A stretch of 64,000 nt of DNA, from contig VIIQ02000178.1 in NCBI GenBank assembly GCA_007449985.2, positions 62,001-126,000 of the forward strand. Reading direction: 5' to 3'. The notes under the pieces were generated by a model that saw nothing but the letters and a program-made list of their open reading frames with translations, was not told where the DNA came from and did not search any database. Positions 23,188 through 34,400 of the stretch are shown here, piece by piece. Position 1 is the first letter of the stretch. Each line of letters opens with the position of its first letter. This stretch comes from Desmodesmus armatus. Lineage: Eukaryota; Chlorophyta; Chlorophyceae; Sphaeropleales; Scenedesmaceae. The position numbers and the translations under genes are program-made.

Positions 23188-26100
23188 ATGAGTGAGGACG
23201 GCTCCCCTGGCGGCAGCCAGCGGGACGAAGACAGGCTGGAGGAGCGATACGAGTCAGAGGGTGATAGGGAGGAGGTGGGTTGCAATAATATAGTTAATAC
23301 AGTGCGTGTGTTCAACCTGGCGTCTTGGCAGGGAGTCACGTCGCTCCAGCGTGTCCTGCTGCAGCAGATCGTTGGGGGTCTTTGCTGTTTTCCCTCCACA
23401 CTCAGTATAGCCTTGTTTTGAGGGCAGCAACATGTGGTTGAGTGTCTAGAAACGCACAAGTTGTTTTGAAGCGCTTTGTATGCGTATAGCTTTGTACCAG
23501 GAGCCTGACAATGCCACCTGCGCTCTGCTGGTAACACTGCCCGCACACCATGCTGCTGCCGGTGCTGCTGCTGCTGCAGCTCAACCCGGACACAGACGAT
23601 CCAGACGGGGACGACGGTGCACGTTCCGCGTCACCCGAGCGTGTAGGCAGCAGCCCAGGTGACAGGGGGGCAGACAGTGCAGGTGACAAGCAGCAGCAGG
23701 ACGATGACATGACAGATGCAGCAGAGCAGCCGGCAGGGGAGAAGCAGCGGGATGATGACGACCGGGCCAACGGAGCAGCAGCTGACCGCAGGCGCAGCAG
23801 GAGCAGGAGCAGAAGCAGAGGGAGGGACAGGAGCACAAGCAGAGGCAGGGAGCGCGACAGGGACAGGCAACGGGACAAGGAGCGGGTGAGGGAGCAGGAC
23901 AGAGACAAGGACAAGGAGAGGGAGAAGGAGAGGGACACAGGCAGGGGCAAGGATGAGCCAAGGTGCGCTCTTCTTGAATGCAGCAGCCAGGCGGACATGT
24001 GAATGCTTGCAGCAGACGCATTCGTCTGTCTTTGACTGGCAGTGCCGGTACGGGCAGAGCGGCAGCCTGCATGGAAGGAGGCCTGCACGGTTGAGGCAGA
24101 CGTGCATTGCAGCAGCAGGGGCAAGGCAGGGGTGACTGCATCCGCGCCGCCACGTGTTTTGTCACCACCAGGGCAACACTCAGTGCTGGTTGCTGTGTCT
24201 GTTTTCCCGCAGGCCCAGCAGCCGTGAGCGCAAGGTCAGCGTAGAGAGGTGAGCAGCAGAGCCATGGGCAGCAGCAGAGTGGCAACAGGAGTGCAACCCC
24301 ATTGAACTTCATCACACCCACACCCTTGAAGAGGGGCGCCATGGAAAGTAACAGCACCAGCGCTGATAGCAGCAGTTGCTGGACGCCTGTCTGCAGCCGC
24401 ATCAGCTATTGACCCAGTCCTGTGTCGGAAGGGGGCAAACACGTTGTAACTGCGAGCATAGCCGCAGGACCGTCACGGGGTTGCACTCATGGCGTGTGTG
24501 TGTCTGAATGGTGCATGGTGCCTCCTGCTTGCAGGGCTGGGGGGTCACGTGAGCGCAGCAGGGACAAGCGGGACACAAGCAGGTGGGTTTGAGGTATGAA
24601 GGGGTCTTGATTAATCAGACACCAGCATCCAAGGAAACCAGCAAGCATATGTATGTCAGGGAGGTGTGAGGCAGCATGTGTGGACTCGCCCTTCCAGTAT
24701 GCTGGCTGTAGCCTTGGGTCGCGTTTATCATCCTCTGCTTGCTGCTGGCCTGCTGCCGCTGCTGTTTCCTTGCCCAGGCGTGAGAGGAGCAGGAGCCGGT
24801 CACGTGAGCGCCGCAGGTAAGTGTGCGTGTGGTTGAGCTGGAAATCAGCCATGCTATGAGCCCTCTTGTCACACAGGCTGGGGCTCACTGCATGCCAACA
24901 GCAGCACACTTAATTGCCAGTGGTTAACTTTGGTTAGGAAGGTCGCAAGGAGGCGGCTGTACTGGAACATAGCATGCGTAAGACAAGTCGTGGGGGCGAG
25001 GCTAAACCAGCAATTGCAGGCTGCAATAATAGCGGCTGCTGCTGACACTCCCAATCTATCTTGTTTGAAGGCAGTCAGAGCTGGGTCAGCACAGGGCTTG
25101 GGGTGGCCCAAGAGCTGGTGAAGGGTGTTTATCACACTAAAGTACCCCTGTGCCTTCACAGCCCAGGGTTACTTCAGTGTGGCAACATTAATCACCAGCT
25201 CTTGGGCCACCTCAAGCCCTGTGCTCTCAGCTAGTATGGATTCAAACATAAGGGAGGTGCATGCTGATGGTGGGGGACACACGAGCCTTTTGCTTGTGCG
25301 CTTGGCACAGGTTTCAGAGCGTTATGGTGAGTGTTTTAACGGTTGCCCCTTTCAGCTTGCAACATCAACTCCTTACCACACACTCCGTGCTGCTGGCCTC
25401 CCTTTTTTGTCAATGTTCACCTGTTGGTGCTTCCATTCAATGCTCCCCCCAACGCCTGCAGGTCCCGCAGTGGCAGCCGGCGTGATCGTGAGGTTTAAGG
25501 TTGGGTTTAGGGTTGGCGTGATCGCTAGGTTGTCAGCACAGGGCTCAGGGGGGCCCCAGAGCTGGTGAGTGGTGTTGACCACACTGGAGTAGGGCTGCGC
25601 ATACACAGCCCAGCCTTACTTCAGTGTAGTGCACACCATTCACCAGCTCTTGGGCCACCTCAAGCCCTGTGCTCTCAGCAACAAAGGACTCAACATTTGG
25701 GTGGTGCATTTCAGTGGTGGGGGAGACCTGAGCTTTGCAAGTGCGCTTAGCATAGGGTTTTGGGGGTCGTGATGAGGGGCGGCTTTCACAGTTGCCACCT
25801 TCAACTTGCAATGTCGACTCCTTCCCACACACTGCCTGCTGCTGGCCTCCACTTTTTTTTCGCCTGTTGGTGCCTCCTTCCTCTGCTGCGCTCAATGCCT
25901 GCAGGTCCCGCAGTGGCAGCCGGCGTGATCGTGAGCGCAGCCGCAGCCGAGGCCGGGATCGTCCCCGTGAGCGCAGCCGCAGCCCCATCAGGGACAGGCG
26001 CAGGCCCAGGGACGACTACGACTCACCACGGGACAGGCGCGGACCACCTAGGGGCTACGGCAGGTGGGTGGGGGTGGCGGGGGTGAAGGGTTGGCTTGGT

Positions 26101-27684
26101 AGCTGTAGAACCCGCCGCGTCACCCCAGCAAGCTTGAATTTGGCCATCAAATTGCTGCCAGGGCGCACTTTTCAAGTTTGCACCCCAATCGTCTTGGTTT
26201 CATGACAGCACATATGTTATCGGTTTCTGATATCACAGCCTGATCGGGACAAACTGACGGAAGCAAAGGCAGCTGCTGACTTGCAGACTTGACCCCTGAT
26301 CCTGTATCTGCTGCTGCATGTTTGTGTCGCAGGGACTTCCCGCCCCTGGGCCACCACCCATGCGTGCACCCCCTAAGGAGCTGACCATGTTCATCGCAGG
26401 CCTGGGCCCTTCAACACACGAGCGGGTACGTCGCACACAGCACACGCACCATGCTTACGCACCATAGACCCATTCCCAGGCGCATTGGCCATCAAGCTGG
26501 CTGTTTGGGTCCTGACACGTACACTATCCCCACTGCATGGATCCACATGGCTGCTTCCAGCAGCCCTGCCGGCTCTTGCCTCCACGCACCGCAACCCTAT
26601 CGGTGTGCTGGCTGTATTGAACGCCTGGCTGCACTTGGTGCTTTTGTGTACTTTGCAGCCGGCAGCACCCTGCGCCTTATGAATGCTGCCTGGGCCTGCC
26701 AACATCCCGCCTGGCCCATAGCCCCCCTATCCTGCCAGCAGCAGCCCTCGCTCAGTCCCGCACCAGTCTCCTTCCCCAACACAGCGCCCTGTCAGCAGCC
26801 CTCCCCAGTCCTGTTGCTGCCCTTGCCCCAGTGCACCAGTCCTACACTCAATTCAAAGGGCGCCCAACAACCCCCCTGCCACCAGGCCTCAGCAGCAGCA
26901 GTACACCCTAGCCCCTAGCCCCTAACGGCAGCTGCTGGTGGGCTCACCCTCCTGACAACCCCCCACTGACACACACGAGCCGCTTACATATGCTGGCTCC
27001 ACCAACATGTTGGCCACCTGGAGGCTGCCCCTACTGTTCGATCATGCACCTGCGCCAACAGCGCAGCGCATGTCAACCCTCTCTACAGTGGCAGTGCCTG
27101 GTGGTGACCTGTCCTGCCGCCCTGGTGCCCACGGACAGACAGGCCTCAACCCTGCCTGCCCTCCGGGCAGAATATGATGGTGTACGACCCACAGTCGGGC
27201 ATGGTTGTGTCAATGTGTGAGTCACTGCAGAACCATATCACCCTGAGCTTCCCCTGTGCTGCTGTTTGTTGTCTGCTCTTGCCCTCCCCCCCCCCCCCCC
27301 TCCAGGACCTTGATGACATGTTTAGACCATTTGGCCGCATCGTGGAGGTCCGTGTCAACAGGGACAGGATGAGCGGGCGCTGCAAGGGCTTTGGCTTCGT
27401 GGCCATGAGCAGGGAGGAGGAGGTGGACGAGGTGAGGGGCCTGTGCAGGGTGTTGGGGTTTAGGCGCGGGGGGGGGGGGGGGGGGCTTTATGTTGTGTTT
27501 GCACTTGCAATGTGCAGCAAGCATAGCACCACTGCCATGTATGAGGCGTTTCACTGATTTATGCACCCCTTGCTGCTGTGTGTGGGCTGCTTGTTTGCTG
27601 CTGCAGTGCATCAGGCAGCTGGACAGGACGATGCTGCATGGCTACAGGCTGACAGTGGAGCGCGCAAAAACAGACCTGAAATAA
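23188..27684 (+). CDS. RS-domain/RRM (SR-like) pre-mRNA splicing protein, 9 exons
   Basis: Nuclear RNA-binding splicing regulator by domain content: acidic N-terminus, a long Arg/Ser and Arg/Asp/Glu-rich stretch (RSRSRSRSRGRDRS), then one RRM at the C-terminus. Exons: 23188-23274, 23580-23962, 24213-24248, 24535-24582, 24778-24816, 25905-26063, 26333-26425, 27306-27431, 27607-27684. RRM core: RNP2-like ELTMFIAGLG, DLDDMFRPFGRIVEVRV, RNP1-like KGFGFVAM, final HGYRLTVERAKTD, then TAA. Several small RS exons reuse phase 2. At the 26063/26333 junction the frame is one base short. Either a G is missing from the GGG at 26332-26334, or a donor four bases downstream (after 26067) is used. About 349 residues. 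There is no second RS domain after the RRM, unlike Tra2 or SR45, so a specific orthology is not claimed. The divergent neighbour is EXO84; the same-strand follower is a myosin. Confidence 0.8.
25079..25232. mobile_element. Foldback (MITE-like) element, copy 1
   Basis: About 154 bp that folds almost entirely on itself. The left arm from about 25079 (agctgggtcagcacagggct) is nearly the reverse complement of the right arm ending about 25232, and the pairing continues inward through the 'gcccaagagctggtga' block. No coding capacity. It lies in the SR-like gene intron. Target-site duplications were not resolved. Confidence 0.7.
25462..25492 (+). other. Duplicated RS-exon fragment, possible poison or cryptic exon
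   Basis: 31 bases identical to the start of the real exon at 25905, preceded by a proper acceptor (CCTGCAG) and followed by GTTTAAG, a weak donor. Inclusion would end in phase 0, while the next exon needs phase 2, so it would shift the frame; reading through gives GTT TAA, a stop. Confidence 0.45.
25530..25680. mobile_element. Foldback (MITE-like) element, copy 2
   Basis: A diverged second copy of the 25079-25232 element with the same terminal arms (gtcagcacagggct at left; agccctgtgctctcagc at right) and small central loop. It sits in the same intron and was probably copied with its surroundings by the local duplication rather than by a separate insertion. Confidence 0.7.
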
Positions 27685-28120
27685 ACACTCCGCACCTGGA
27701 GCACCAGCAGCTGGCACATTGCCGCATCCTGCCTGTCAGCCTATTGGTTTACCAGCTGCAGTGTGGGGGCTGAACAGGAGGGGGGGGACCATTGATGGGG
27801 GGGCAAGGGTTTGCAGTGTGTGTGCAGTGCAGCTTGAGCTGCCTGCCTATTTTCAAGGAGCTTTGAAGTTTGTTTGTGAGCATAATCTGCAGCTGCATCA
27901 CTGAGCACTGCTGCTGCAGGCAGACACCGCCAGCGCCAGTGAGGTGCAAGGAAACCTGGGGCTGCCTGGGTGGCACTCTGTTCAGCTATCTGAAGGCTGA
28001 ATGTGGTGTGCGATTGGTCGGAAGTTGTTCCTTCGGAGCTTTGGAAGCCTCTGTGGCCTGGTCTTCGTTGCTCAGCCCGTCTAACCGTTTGAGCAGCAGC
28101 ATGGTGACAGAGCCCAACGG

Positions 28121-28125
28121 TGTAA
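28121..28125 (+). terminator. Candidate polyadenylation signal (TGTAA) of the SR-like gene
   Basis: TGTAA is the usual nuclear poly(A) signal of chlorophyte algae. This one lies 437 bp past the stop codon and 340 bp before the next start codon, a reasonable place for the 3' end. Confidence 0.4.
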
Positions 28126-28464
28126 AGTTGATGCTATGAATAAAGTGATACCGTGCACATTGCGCGTTTGCGGCTTATCCATCTGTGTGAGTTTGTGAGT
28201 TGCGCGATGCGCTTGTTAGTGTTAGTCACCCCAGAAGAACGCAACCTCAGCGGCCTGCAACGGGTCTTCCAACGCACGAGGTGTTGCCCCATGTGAATGT
28301 CCCTACAAAGCACCGCACACTGGTGCTGTATCTGAAAGCAACTGCCACTGAAGCTCCCCTTCCCCCTCGCTGTTGAGTCTACCATTCCATCGCGTGTTCG
28401 GCTGTGTGGCATCTTGATGTAATTACGCATCAGATCGTTCAGGAATCACCTTGCGCAGGGCACC

Positions 28465-31400
28465 ATGGCGCCAGCGGCAAACGTCGCAGTGCCTCTGCCC
28501 GGCACAAAAGTCTGGATTCAGGACGACAGCAGCAACGAGTGGGTCAAAGGAGAAGTAAAAGGCGAAGATGGAGACTTGGTGGTGGTTTCTACAGCCAAGG
28601 GCCAGCGGACGGTGCCTGCGTCAGCCGCACCCTTGCAGAACAGTGATGATGGGCCTGTCGAGGTGAGTCTGGTGCTGTTGTTCGTAAAGCCCCATTTGAG
28701 GCTGAAAGTGTACATCCAATGCTATTGAAGGTTGGATGTAGCAGATGTCACCGTCACCAGCTTCCTTGGGACAGTACAGCTGCTTCCACCTCTCAGCAGA
28801 TACAGTTGGCTGCCATGGAAAATTCACCTTGTGTTTGTTTTTTGGGGGTTTGTTGTGTCTTCTGCCAGCTAGTAAATGTATCCAAGCAAGCAGCACGAGC
28901 TGCTGCACCCAAGCAGTGGCACCCACCACCAAACAGTGTCGAACACAGTCAGCTTTGACACTAGTAGGCGCACAACTGCAAGCACATGGGCCTGCTGTTG
29001 CAGAGTGACCGTCTCATGCAGGGGTGGACAACTTGTCCCTGTCGAGGGAGCCCAGCAGCTGGCAACAGGGCCAACGTGTTTGCCCCCCCCCCCCCCCCAC
29101 CCACCCCGCGCGCCCCCTTCACTCAACTGCTGCTGGTGCTGCTGCCCTGCAGGATATGACTGACCTGGTGTTCCTGCACGAGCCTGGTGTGCTGTACAAC
29201 CTGAAGCAGCGCTACAGCAGCAATGCCATCTACACCTACACTGGCAGCATCCTGATTGCAGTCAACCCCTTCAAGGCGCTGCCAGGGCTGTATGAGAAGC
29301 GCGTCATGGACGCATACAGCAGCGGGGCAACAGCGGGCCTGCCGCCCCATGTGTACGCCATTGCGGGGGCAGCATACAAGAAGATGCGCTCAGAGGGAAG
29401 GGCCAGGCAATCCTGGTGAGCAGCAGCGGCAGAGGGAGGGCTGAGTGACTGGGCTTGTGCGCTGGGCTCTGACCCGCGGGGGGGGGGGGGGGGGGGTGGG
29501 GTGGGGGGTCAATTGCTAGAGGCCTGGGGAAGTAGTGTGGGGTGAGCGGTCGGTGAATGGGGAAAGGAGAGGCTCCGGTAAGCGTGAGCATGCTTACCAT
29601 GCAGCCTGTGCGCATGGTAGCGGAGCAGTGGACCAACAGTAGGCAATTTGCAGCCGCCTTGAATTCCGTTGAGCTGTGCACACTTCCGGCAGCAGCGGCA
29701 GCGCAAGTCGATAGACCTGCATTAATCGCCCACATCAGACCCACAGTCGATCACAGCCTGAACCGTGTGTGCTGCTGCACGTCCTGCCCTGCCTGCTCTG
29801 TTCTGCCTCCAGGTGACTGGTGAGTCTGGTGCCGGCAAGACTGAGACCAGCAAGCTGATCATGCGCTACCTGGCATACCTGGGGGGCTTCAAGCAGTCAA
29901 CATGGGACCTGGCAGGAGCAGCATCAGAGGCGGAGGCAGCAGCAGCAGCGGGGGCCAACAGCAGCATCGAGCACAAGGTGCTTGAGAGCAACCCCCTGCT
30001 GGAGGCCTTTGGCAATGCCAAGACGGTGCGCAACGACAACAGCAGCAGGTTTGGCAAGTACGTCCAGATCAACTTCAATGCGCGGGGGGCCATCAGTGGT
30101 GCTGCGATCCGCACCTACCTGCTGGAGCGCAGCAGGCTGGTGCACCTCAACCCGGGGGAGAGGAACTACCACATCTTCTACCAGGTGCGCACAGATTGGG
30201 GGGTACGCAAGAATTTGTGGTGCTGTCATGATTGGTGACTGCCTGGCAAGGTTATAAGCAGGGAGTGAGAGGGGGCAGGACTGATGGCATGGGGCATGTG
30301 CATCAGGAGCCATCCTCAGCAACACACACCAGCTGGGGTAAGGAACTACATGCTGTTGTGTACGTCTGTCGTCGTGTTGCTCCATGCCTCCAACTGATAC
30401 TCAAGCTGGTGCTTTCGTGCTGTGCTGTGCTGTGATGTGCTGTGTTGTGCAGTTGTGTGATGGTGCTTCAGCTGATGAGCGCCAGTGCTGGCTGCTGCAG
30501 CCCCCCCAGGCGTACACCTACCTCAACCAGAGTGACGTGTACACACTGCCTGGAGTGGACAATGCACAGGTGGGGGACTGGGTGCGAGGCGTCTGGGGGC
30601 TGGGGTTGGGGTGGGGTGACAAGGGGGGTGGGGTGCAGTTGTAGGGTGACGAAGGGGGCGGGGGTGGGGTTGTAGGGTGACGAGGGGGTGCGCGCGGTGT
30701 TGGGCGCAGTGGTGGTGGTTCATGATGGTGACAAAGTACTGCTTGTGCAGCGGATGGGCAGCTGAGCCAGTTGTGTAGAGGGGGAGCCATGCATCGACCC
30801 CTGGACTGTATCTCAGCTGCCTCATCCTCCTGGTGTTCCGCCCTGCAGGAGTTTGTGCACACACGTGCTGCCATGTCTGCCATTGGCATTGGCGCCGAGC
30901 AGCAGGAGGATGTGTTCAGGGTGCTGTCAGCACTGCTGCACCTCGGCAACATCAGCTGGGAGGACAGCCACCACCACGACAGCAGCAGCAGCAGCAGCAG
31001 CGCCAATGGGGCGGCAACAGGCCTGTGCAACGGGACAGCGGAGGCAGCAGCGGCGGCAGCAGCAGTGGGCGGGTGCCCCCTTGCCCCTGGGCCAGAGTCA
31101 CCTGCCGCCCTGGCAGCAGCAGCCAGGCTGTTGGGGTGTGATGCGGGTGCATTGGCACGCGCGCTCAGCACACGCACACGGTACGCAGGCTGAAAAGACG
31201 GGAGAGGGGTGGGCGGCGGTGCCACATGCTGGGTGACCGATAGCGGTGGTTGCGGCGAAGTGTTTTGCGGGTACGGGGGTGTCAGCATGCAGCGCAGTAG
31301 GGGCAGCTGTCCTCTATTGCATGGTTTCATGTTGGAAGTGGTGTTGGGAGCCAAGAGCCGATGCACCCGGCCGCTGCACTCTCAGAAGCACAGCTTGATG

Positions 31401-34400
31401 CTGCTCCCTTGCCCCGACCACCATCGTCACGTCGAATCCCTGGCAGTCAGCACCCTCCTTTCTGGGTCTCCAGCAGTGCTGTGCCTAATAGCCCCACTGC
31501 CGGTCTGACTGAGTGCAACTTTGCCCCCCCCCCCCCCGCTCCTTTATTTGACCCTGCAGTGCCACTCCCGACGGTCCCATCACCAGTCCGCTGGATGCGT
31601 CTGCTGCCAGCAGCAACCGTGATGCGCTGGTGAAGGTGCTGTACAGCAGGCTGTTTGACTGGCTGGTGGGGCGCATCAACGCAAGCATAGGGCAGGACCC
31701 AGCAGCATTCGCCTCCATTGGGCTGCTGGACATATACGGCTTTGAGAGCTTCACCTTCAACGACCTGGAGCAGGTAGGGTTTTTGGTGGTGGTGGTGGTT
31801 TTGATGGGGGGGGGGGGGAGGAGGCTGAAGCAGGGGGTGGGTGGGCAAGAGGGTGGGCTATGGGGAGGGGCAGGGACCAGCATTGGCTGGGCTGTATGTA
31901 TGGCAGCTGTGGGGTTTGAGGGGTAGGTATGTTCATACTGCTTGGCTGGCGTGTTTGTCTTGCCAGTGGCTCTGCCTCTGGCCTGCTATGGCGCATGCGG
32001 CTCAGCCATCAATCGCATCCACTTACTTCCTTTCTCTGTTGCTGTTGACCTGCCTGCCTGTGCCCTTGCTCTGCAGTTCTGCATCAACCTGGCCAATGAG
32101 AAGCTGCAGCAGCACTTCAACCAGCATGTCTTCAAGTGGGAGCAGGTGAGACACCCCCCCCCCCCCCACACACACACATGTGTTTTAACACCCTGACATG
32201 CATGACATGCATGTACCCCCTGTGTAAACCCACCCACACATGCATGGACCTGCACCGACCCAGCCTCACTAGTCAGTGCGGTCAAAGCAGCATGTTTCAG
32301 CTGAACCAGCAGCCCACTTCTGGCACATGGTGACACTGCATACATACGTTGCAGTCCAGCAGCAGCAGCATGAACCATCTCCAGGCACTGGACCCTTTGC
32401 AGAGTGGCGCTCACCCGCTCCTGTACTTTGTCTCCCCCCCCCCCCCACCCCCACCCCCACCCCCCCCCCACCCCCCCCCCCCCCCCCACCCACCCCACGC
32501 CACTATCCCCCCCCCCCCCCCCGTCACAGGCTGAGTATGAGGCTGAGGGCATTGACTGGAGCTACATTGAGTTTGTTGACAACCAGGACGTGCTGGACTT
32601 GATAGAGGGCAAGTTGGGCATAGTGGACCTGCTGGACGAGCAGTGCAGGTTCCCCACAGCTACAGCACGGGTGAGCACTCGCGGGACGCAACAGTACGGG
32701 GGCAGAGACTTGAAGGGGTCAGCAACAAGAGCTGGAACCACACAAAACATGGCACACTTTTTTTCGTCTCATGCATGCATGCTTCTGCTGCTAGGTTGCA
32801 AAGGTTTCACCAGCAGCATTCCATACTGACACGCCTTCCTGTCCGTGTTTCTGTACCTTGCAGGATCTTGCTGACAAGCTGCTGTCAGCGCCTGATGTGA
32901 CCAGCTCGCCCCGCTTCAGCCGCACCAAGCGCAGCACCAGCGCCTTCACACTGGCGCACTACGCGGTACGCAGAGTCCGAAACCTGTCCCCGCTTGATGT
33001 AAATTGACTTTTGAAAAACAACAGAGGTTACTGTTGAATAGTTTCTGAGAGAGAGCTGTGGTCAACGAGAGCCGTCTTTGTCTCTCCTTTATTTTGGCTC
33101 GCTGGCTAGTGCTGAGGTTGGGGATCCCCTCTGATATTTTCTGTACTGTACTGTACTGTACTATACTGTACTGTTTATCGAACAGGGTCCTGTGAGCTAC
33201 AGCCTGGACAACTTCCTTGACAAGAACAAGGACTATGTGGTGGCAGAGCACGCAAGCCTGCTGGCGGGGGCGGAGGTGCCCCTGCTGGTGGAGCTGTTTG
33301 GGGTGGCAGCAGCAGCAAGCAACGCACCCACACAGAATGGACGCACGGTGAGCGTTCTGTTACGGGATGGAATTTGATGTGCCCTGGCGAGATGATGCGC
33401 TAGTTTGCGGTTACTTTGTGGCTTGAGCGGACTTTACAGCGGACTGTACAGTTGTGGCGGCAGCTTGTGGTGACGGCAACTGGACCAGTGCTGGTGGTTG
33501 GCAGATGCCCGTGTTGCACCTTTGTGGGGCCCTCCTCTGACTTGATCTGTCTTCACCAAGCTCATCTGCATTCTGTTCACTGCACCAATCCGTACTCATG
33601 CTTTGTGCTTTTCCTTCCCTCCCTCCCTCTCTCCCTCCCTCCCTCTCTCTCTCCCTCCCTGCCTGCAGGGTGGTGGTGGTGCGCTGGCTGGCAAGTCCCT
33701 GAAGGCGTTCCAGTTTGTGTCAGTGTGCAGCCACTTCAAGAAGCAGCTGGCTGAGCTGATGGCGCTGCTCAACCAGCTGGAGCCTCACTACGTGCGCTGC
33801 ATCAAACCAAACCCAGGCAGCAAGCCGCTGCTGTTGGACGACAGCTACGCGCTGCACCAGCTCAAATGCGGTGGAGTTATGGAGGCAGTGCGCATCAGCT
33901 GTGCAGGTGAGGGGGGACGGGGGGGGGGGGGTGACGAGGTTGCTGGGGCTGATGAGGCCTTGCAGCAGAAAGGTTGCTCTTGTGCACACCGCGTTTATGT
34001 ATGTATTTGTGCACACAGAGTGCATGTAGGTGCCTGCAAAGGGTGTTGTGCTTGCATTTGCGCAGGTGGTTAGTCCTTCTGCAGCCACAAACTATGGATT
34101 GTTTGGCACAGGGCAGTCATACTGCTTGGTCAAGCACCTCCAGCACAGCGGTGTGTGTGGGGTTGGGTGTGGGAGTGACTATGCTGGCTCTGCAAATGCC
34201 TTGCTGCTCGCCAGGGTGTGCTGAGCAACCTGCTGACTGCAATGCTGCTGCTACTGCTGCTGCTGCTGCTGCTCCCCCCCCCCCCCCTCAGGTTACCCCT
34301 TCCGCCGCACCTTTGATGAGTTCATGCGCAGCTACTGGCAGCTGTACCCATCAGGGCGCTTTGCAGCGCAGCAGTCGGCGGAGGCTGGCGCTGACGCCTG

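Larger units (their letters stand above)
25079..25935. repeat. Intragenic tandem duplication (~400-bp unit) in the SR-like gene
   Basis: Unit 1 (about 25079-25492) and unit 2 (about 25530-25935) each contain the foldback element, a stretch of intron, and the acceptor plus first 31 bases of an RS exon. The exon parts (25462-25492 and 25905-25935) are identical, while the introns have diverged. A telomere-like motif (25493-25517) lies between the units. Confidence 0.8.
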
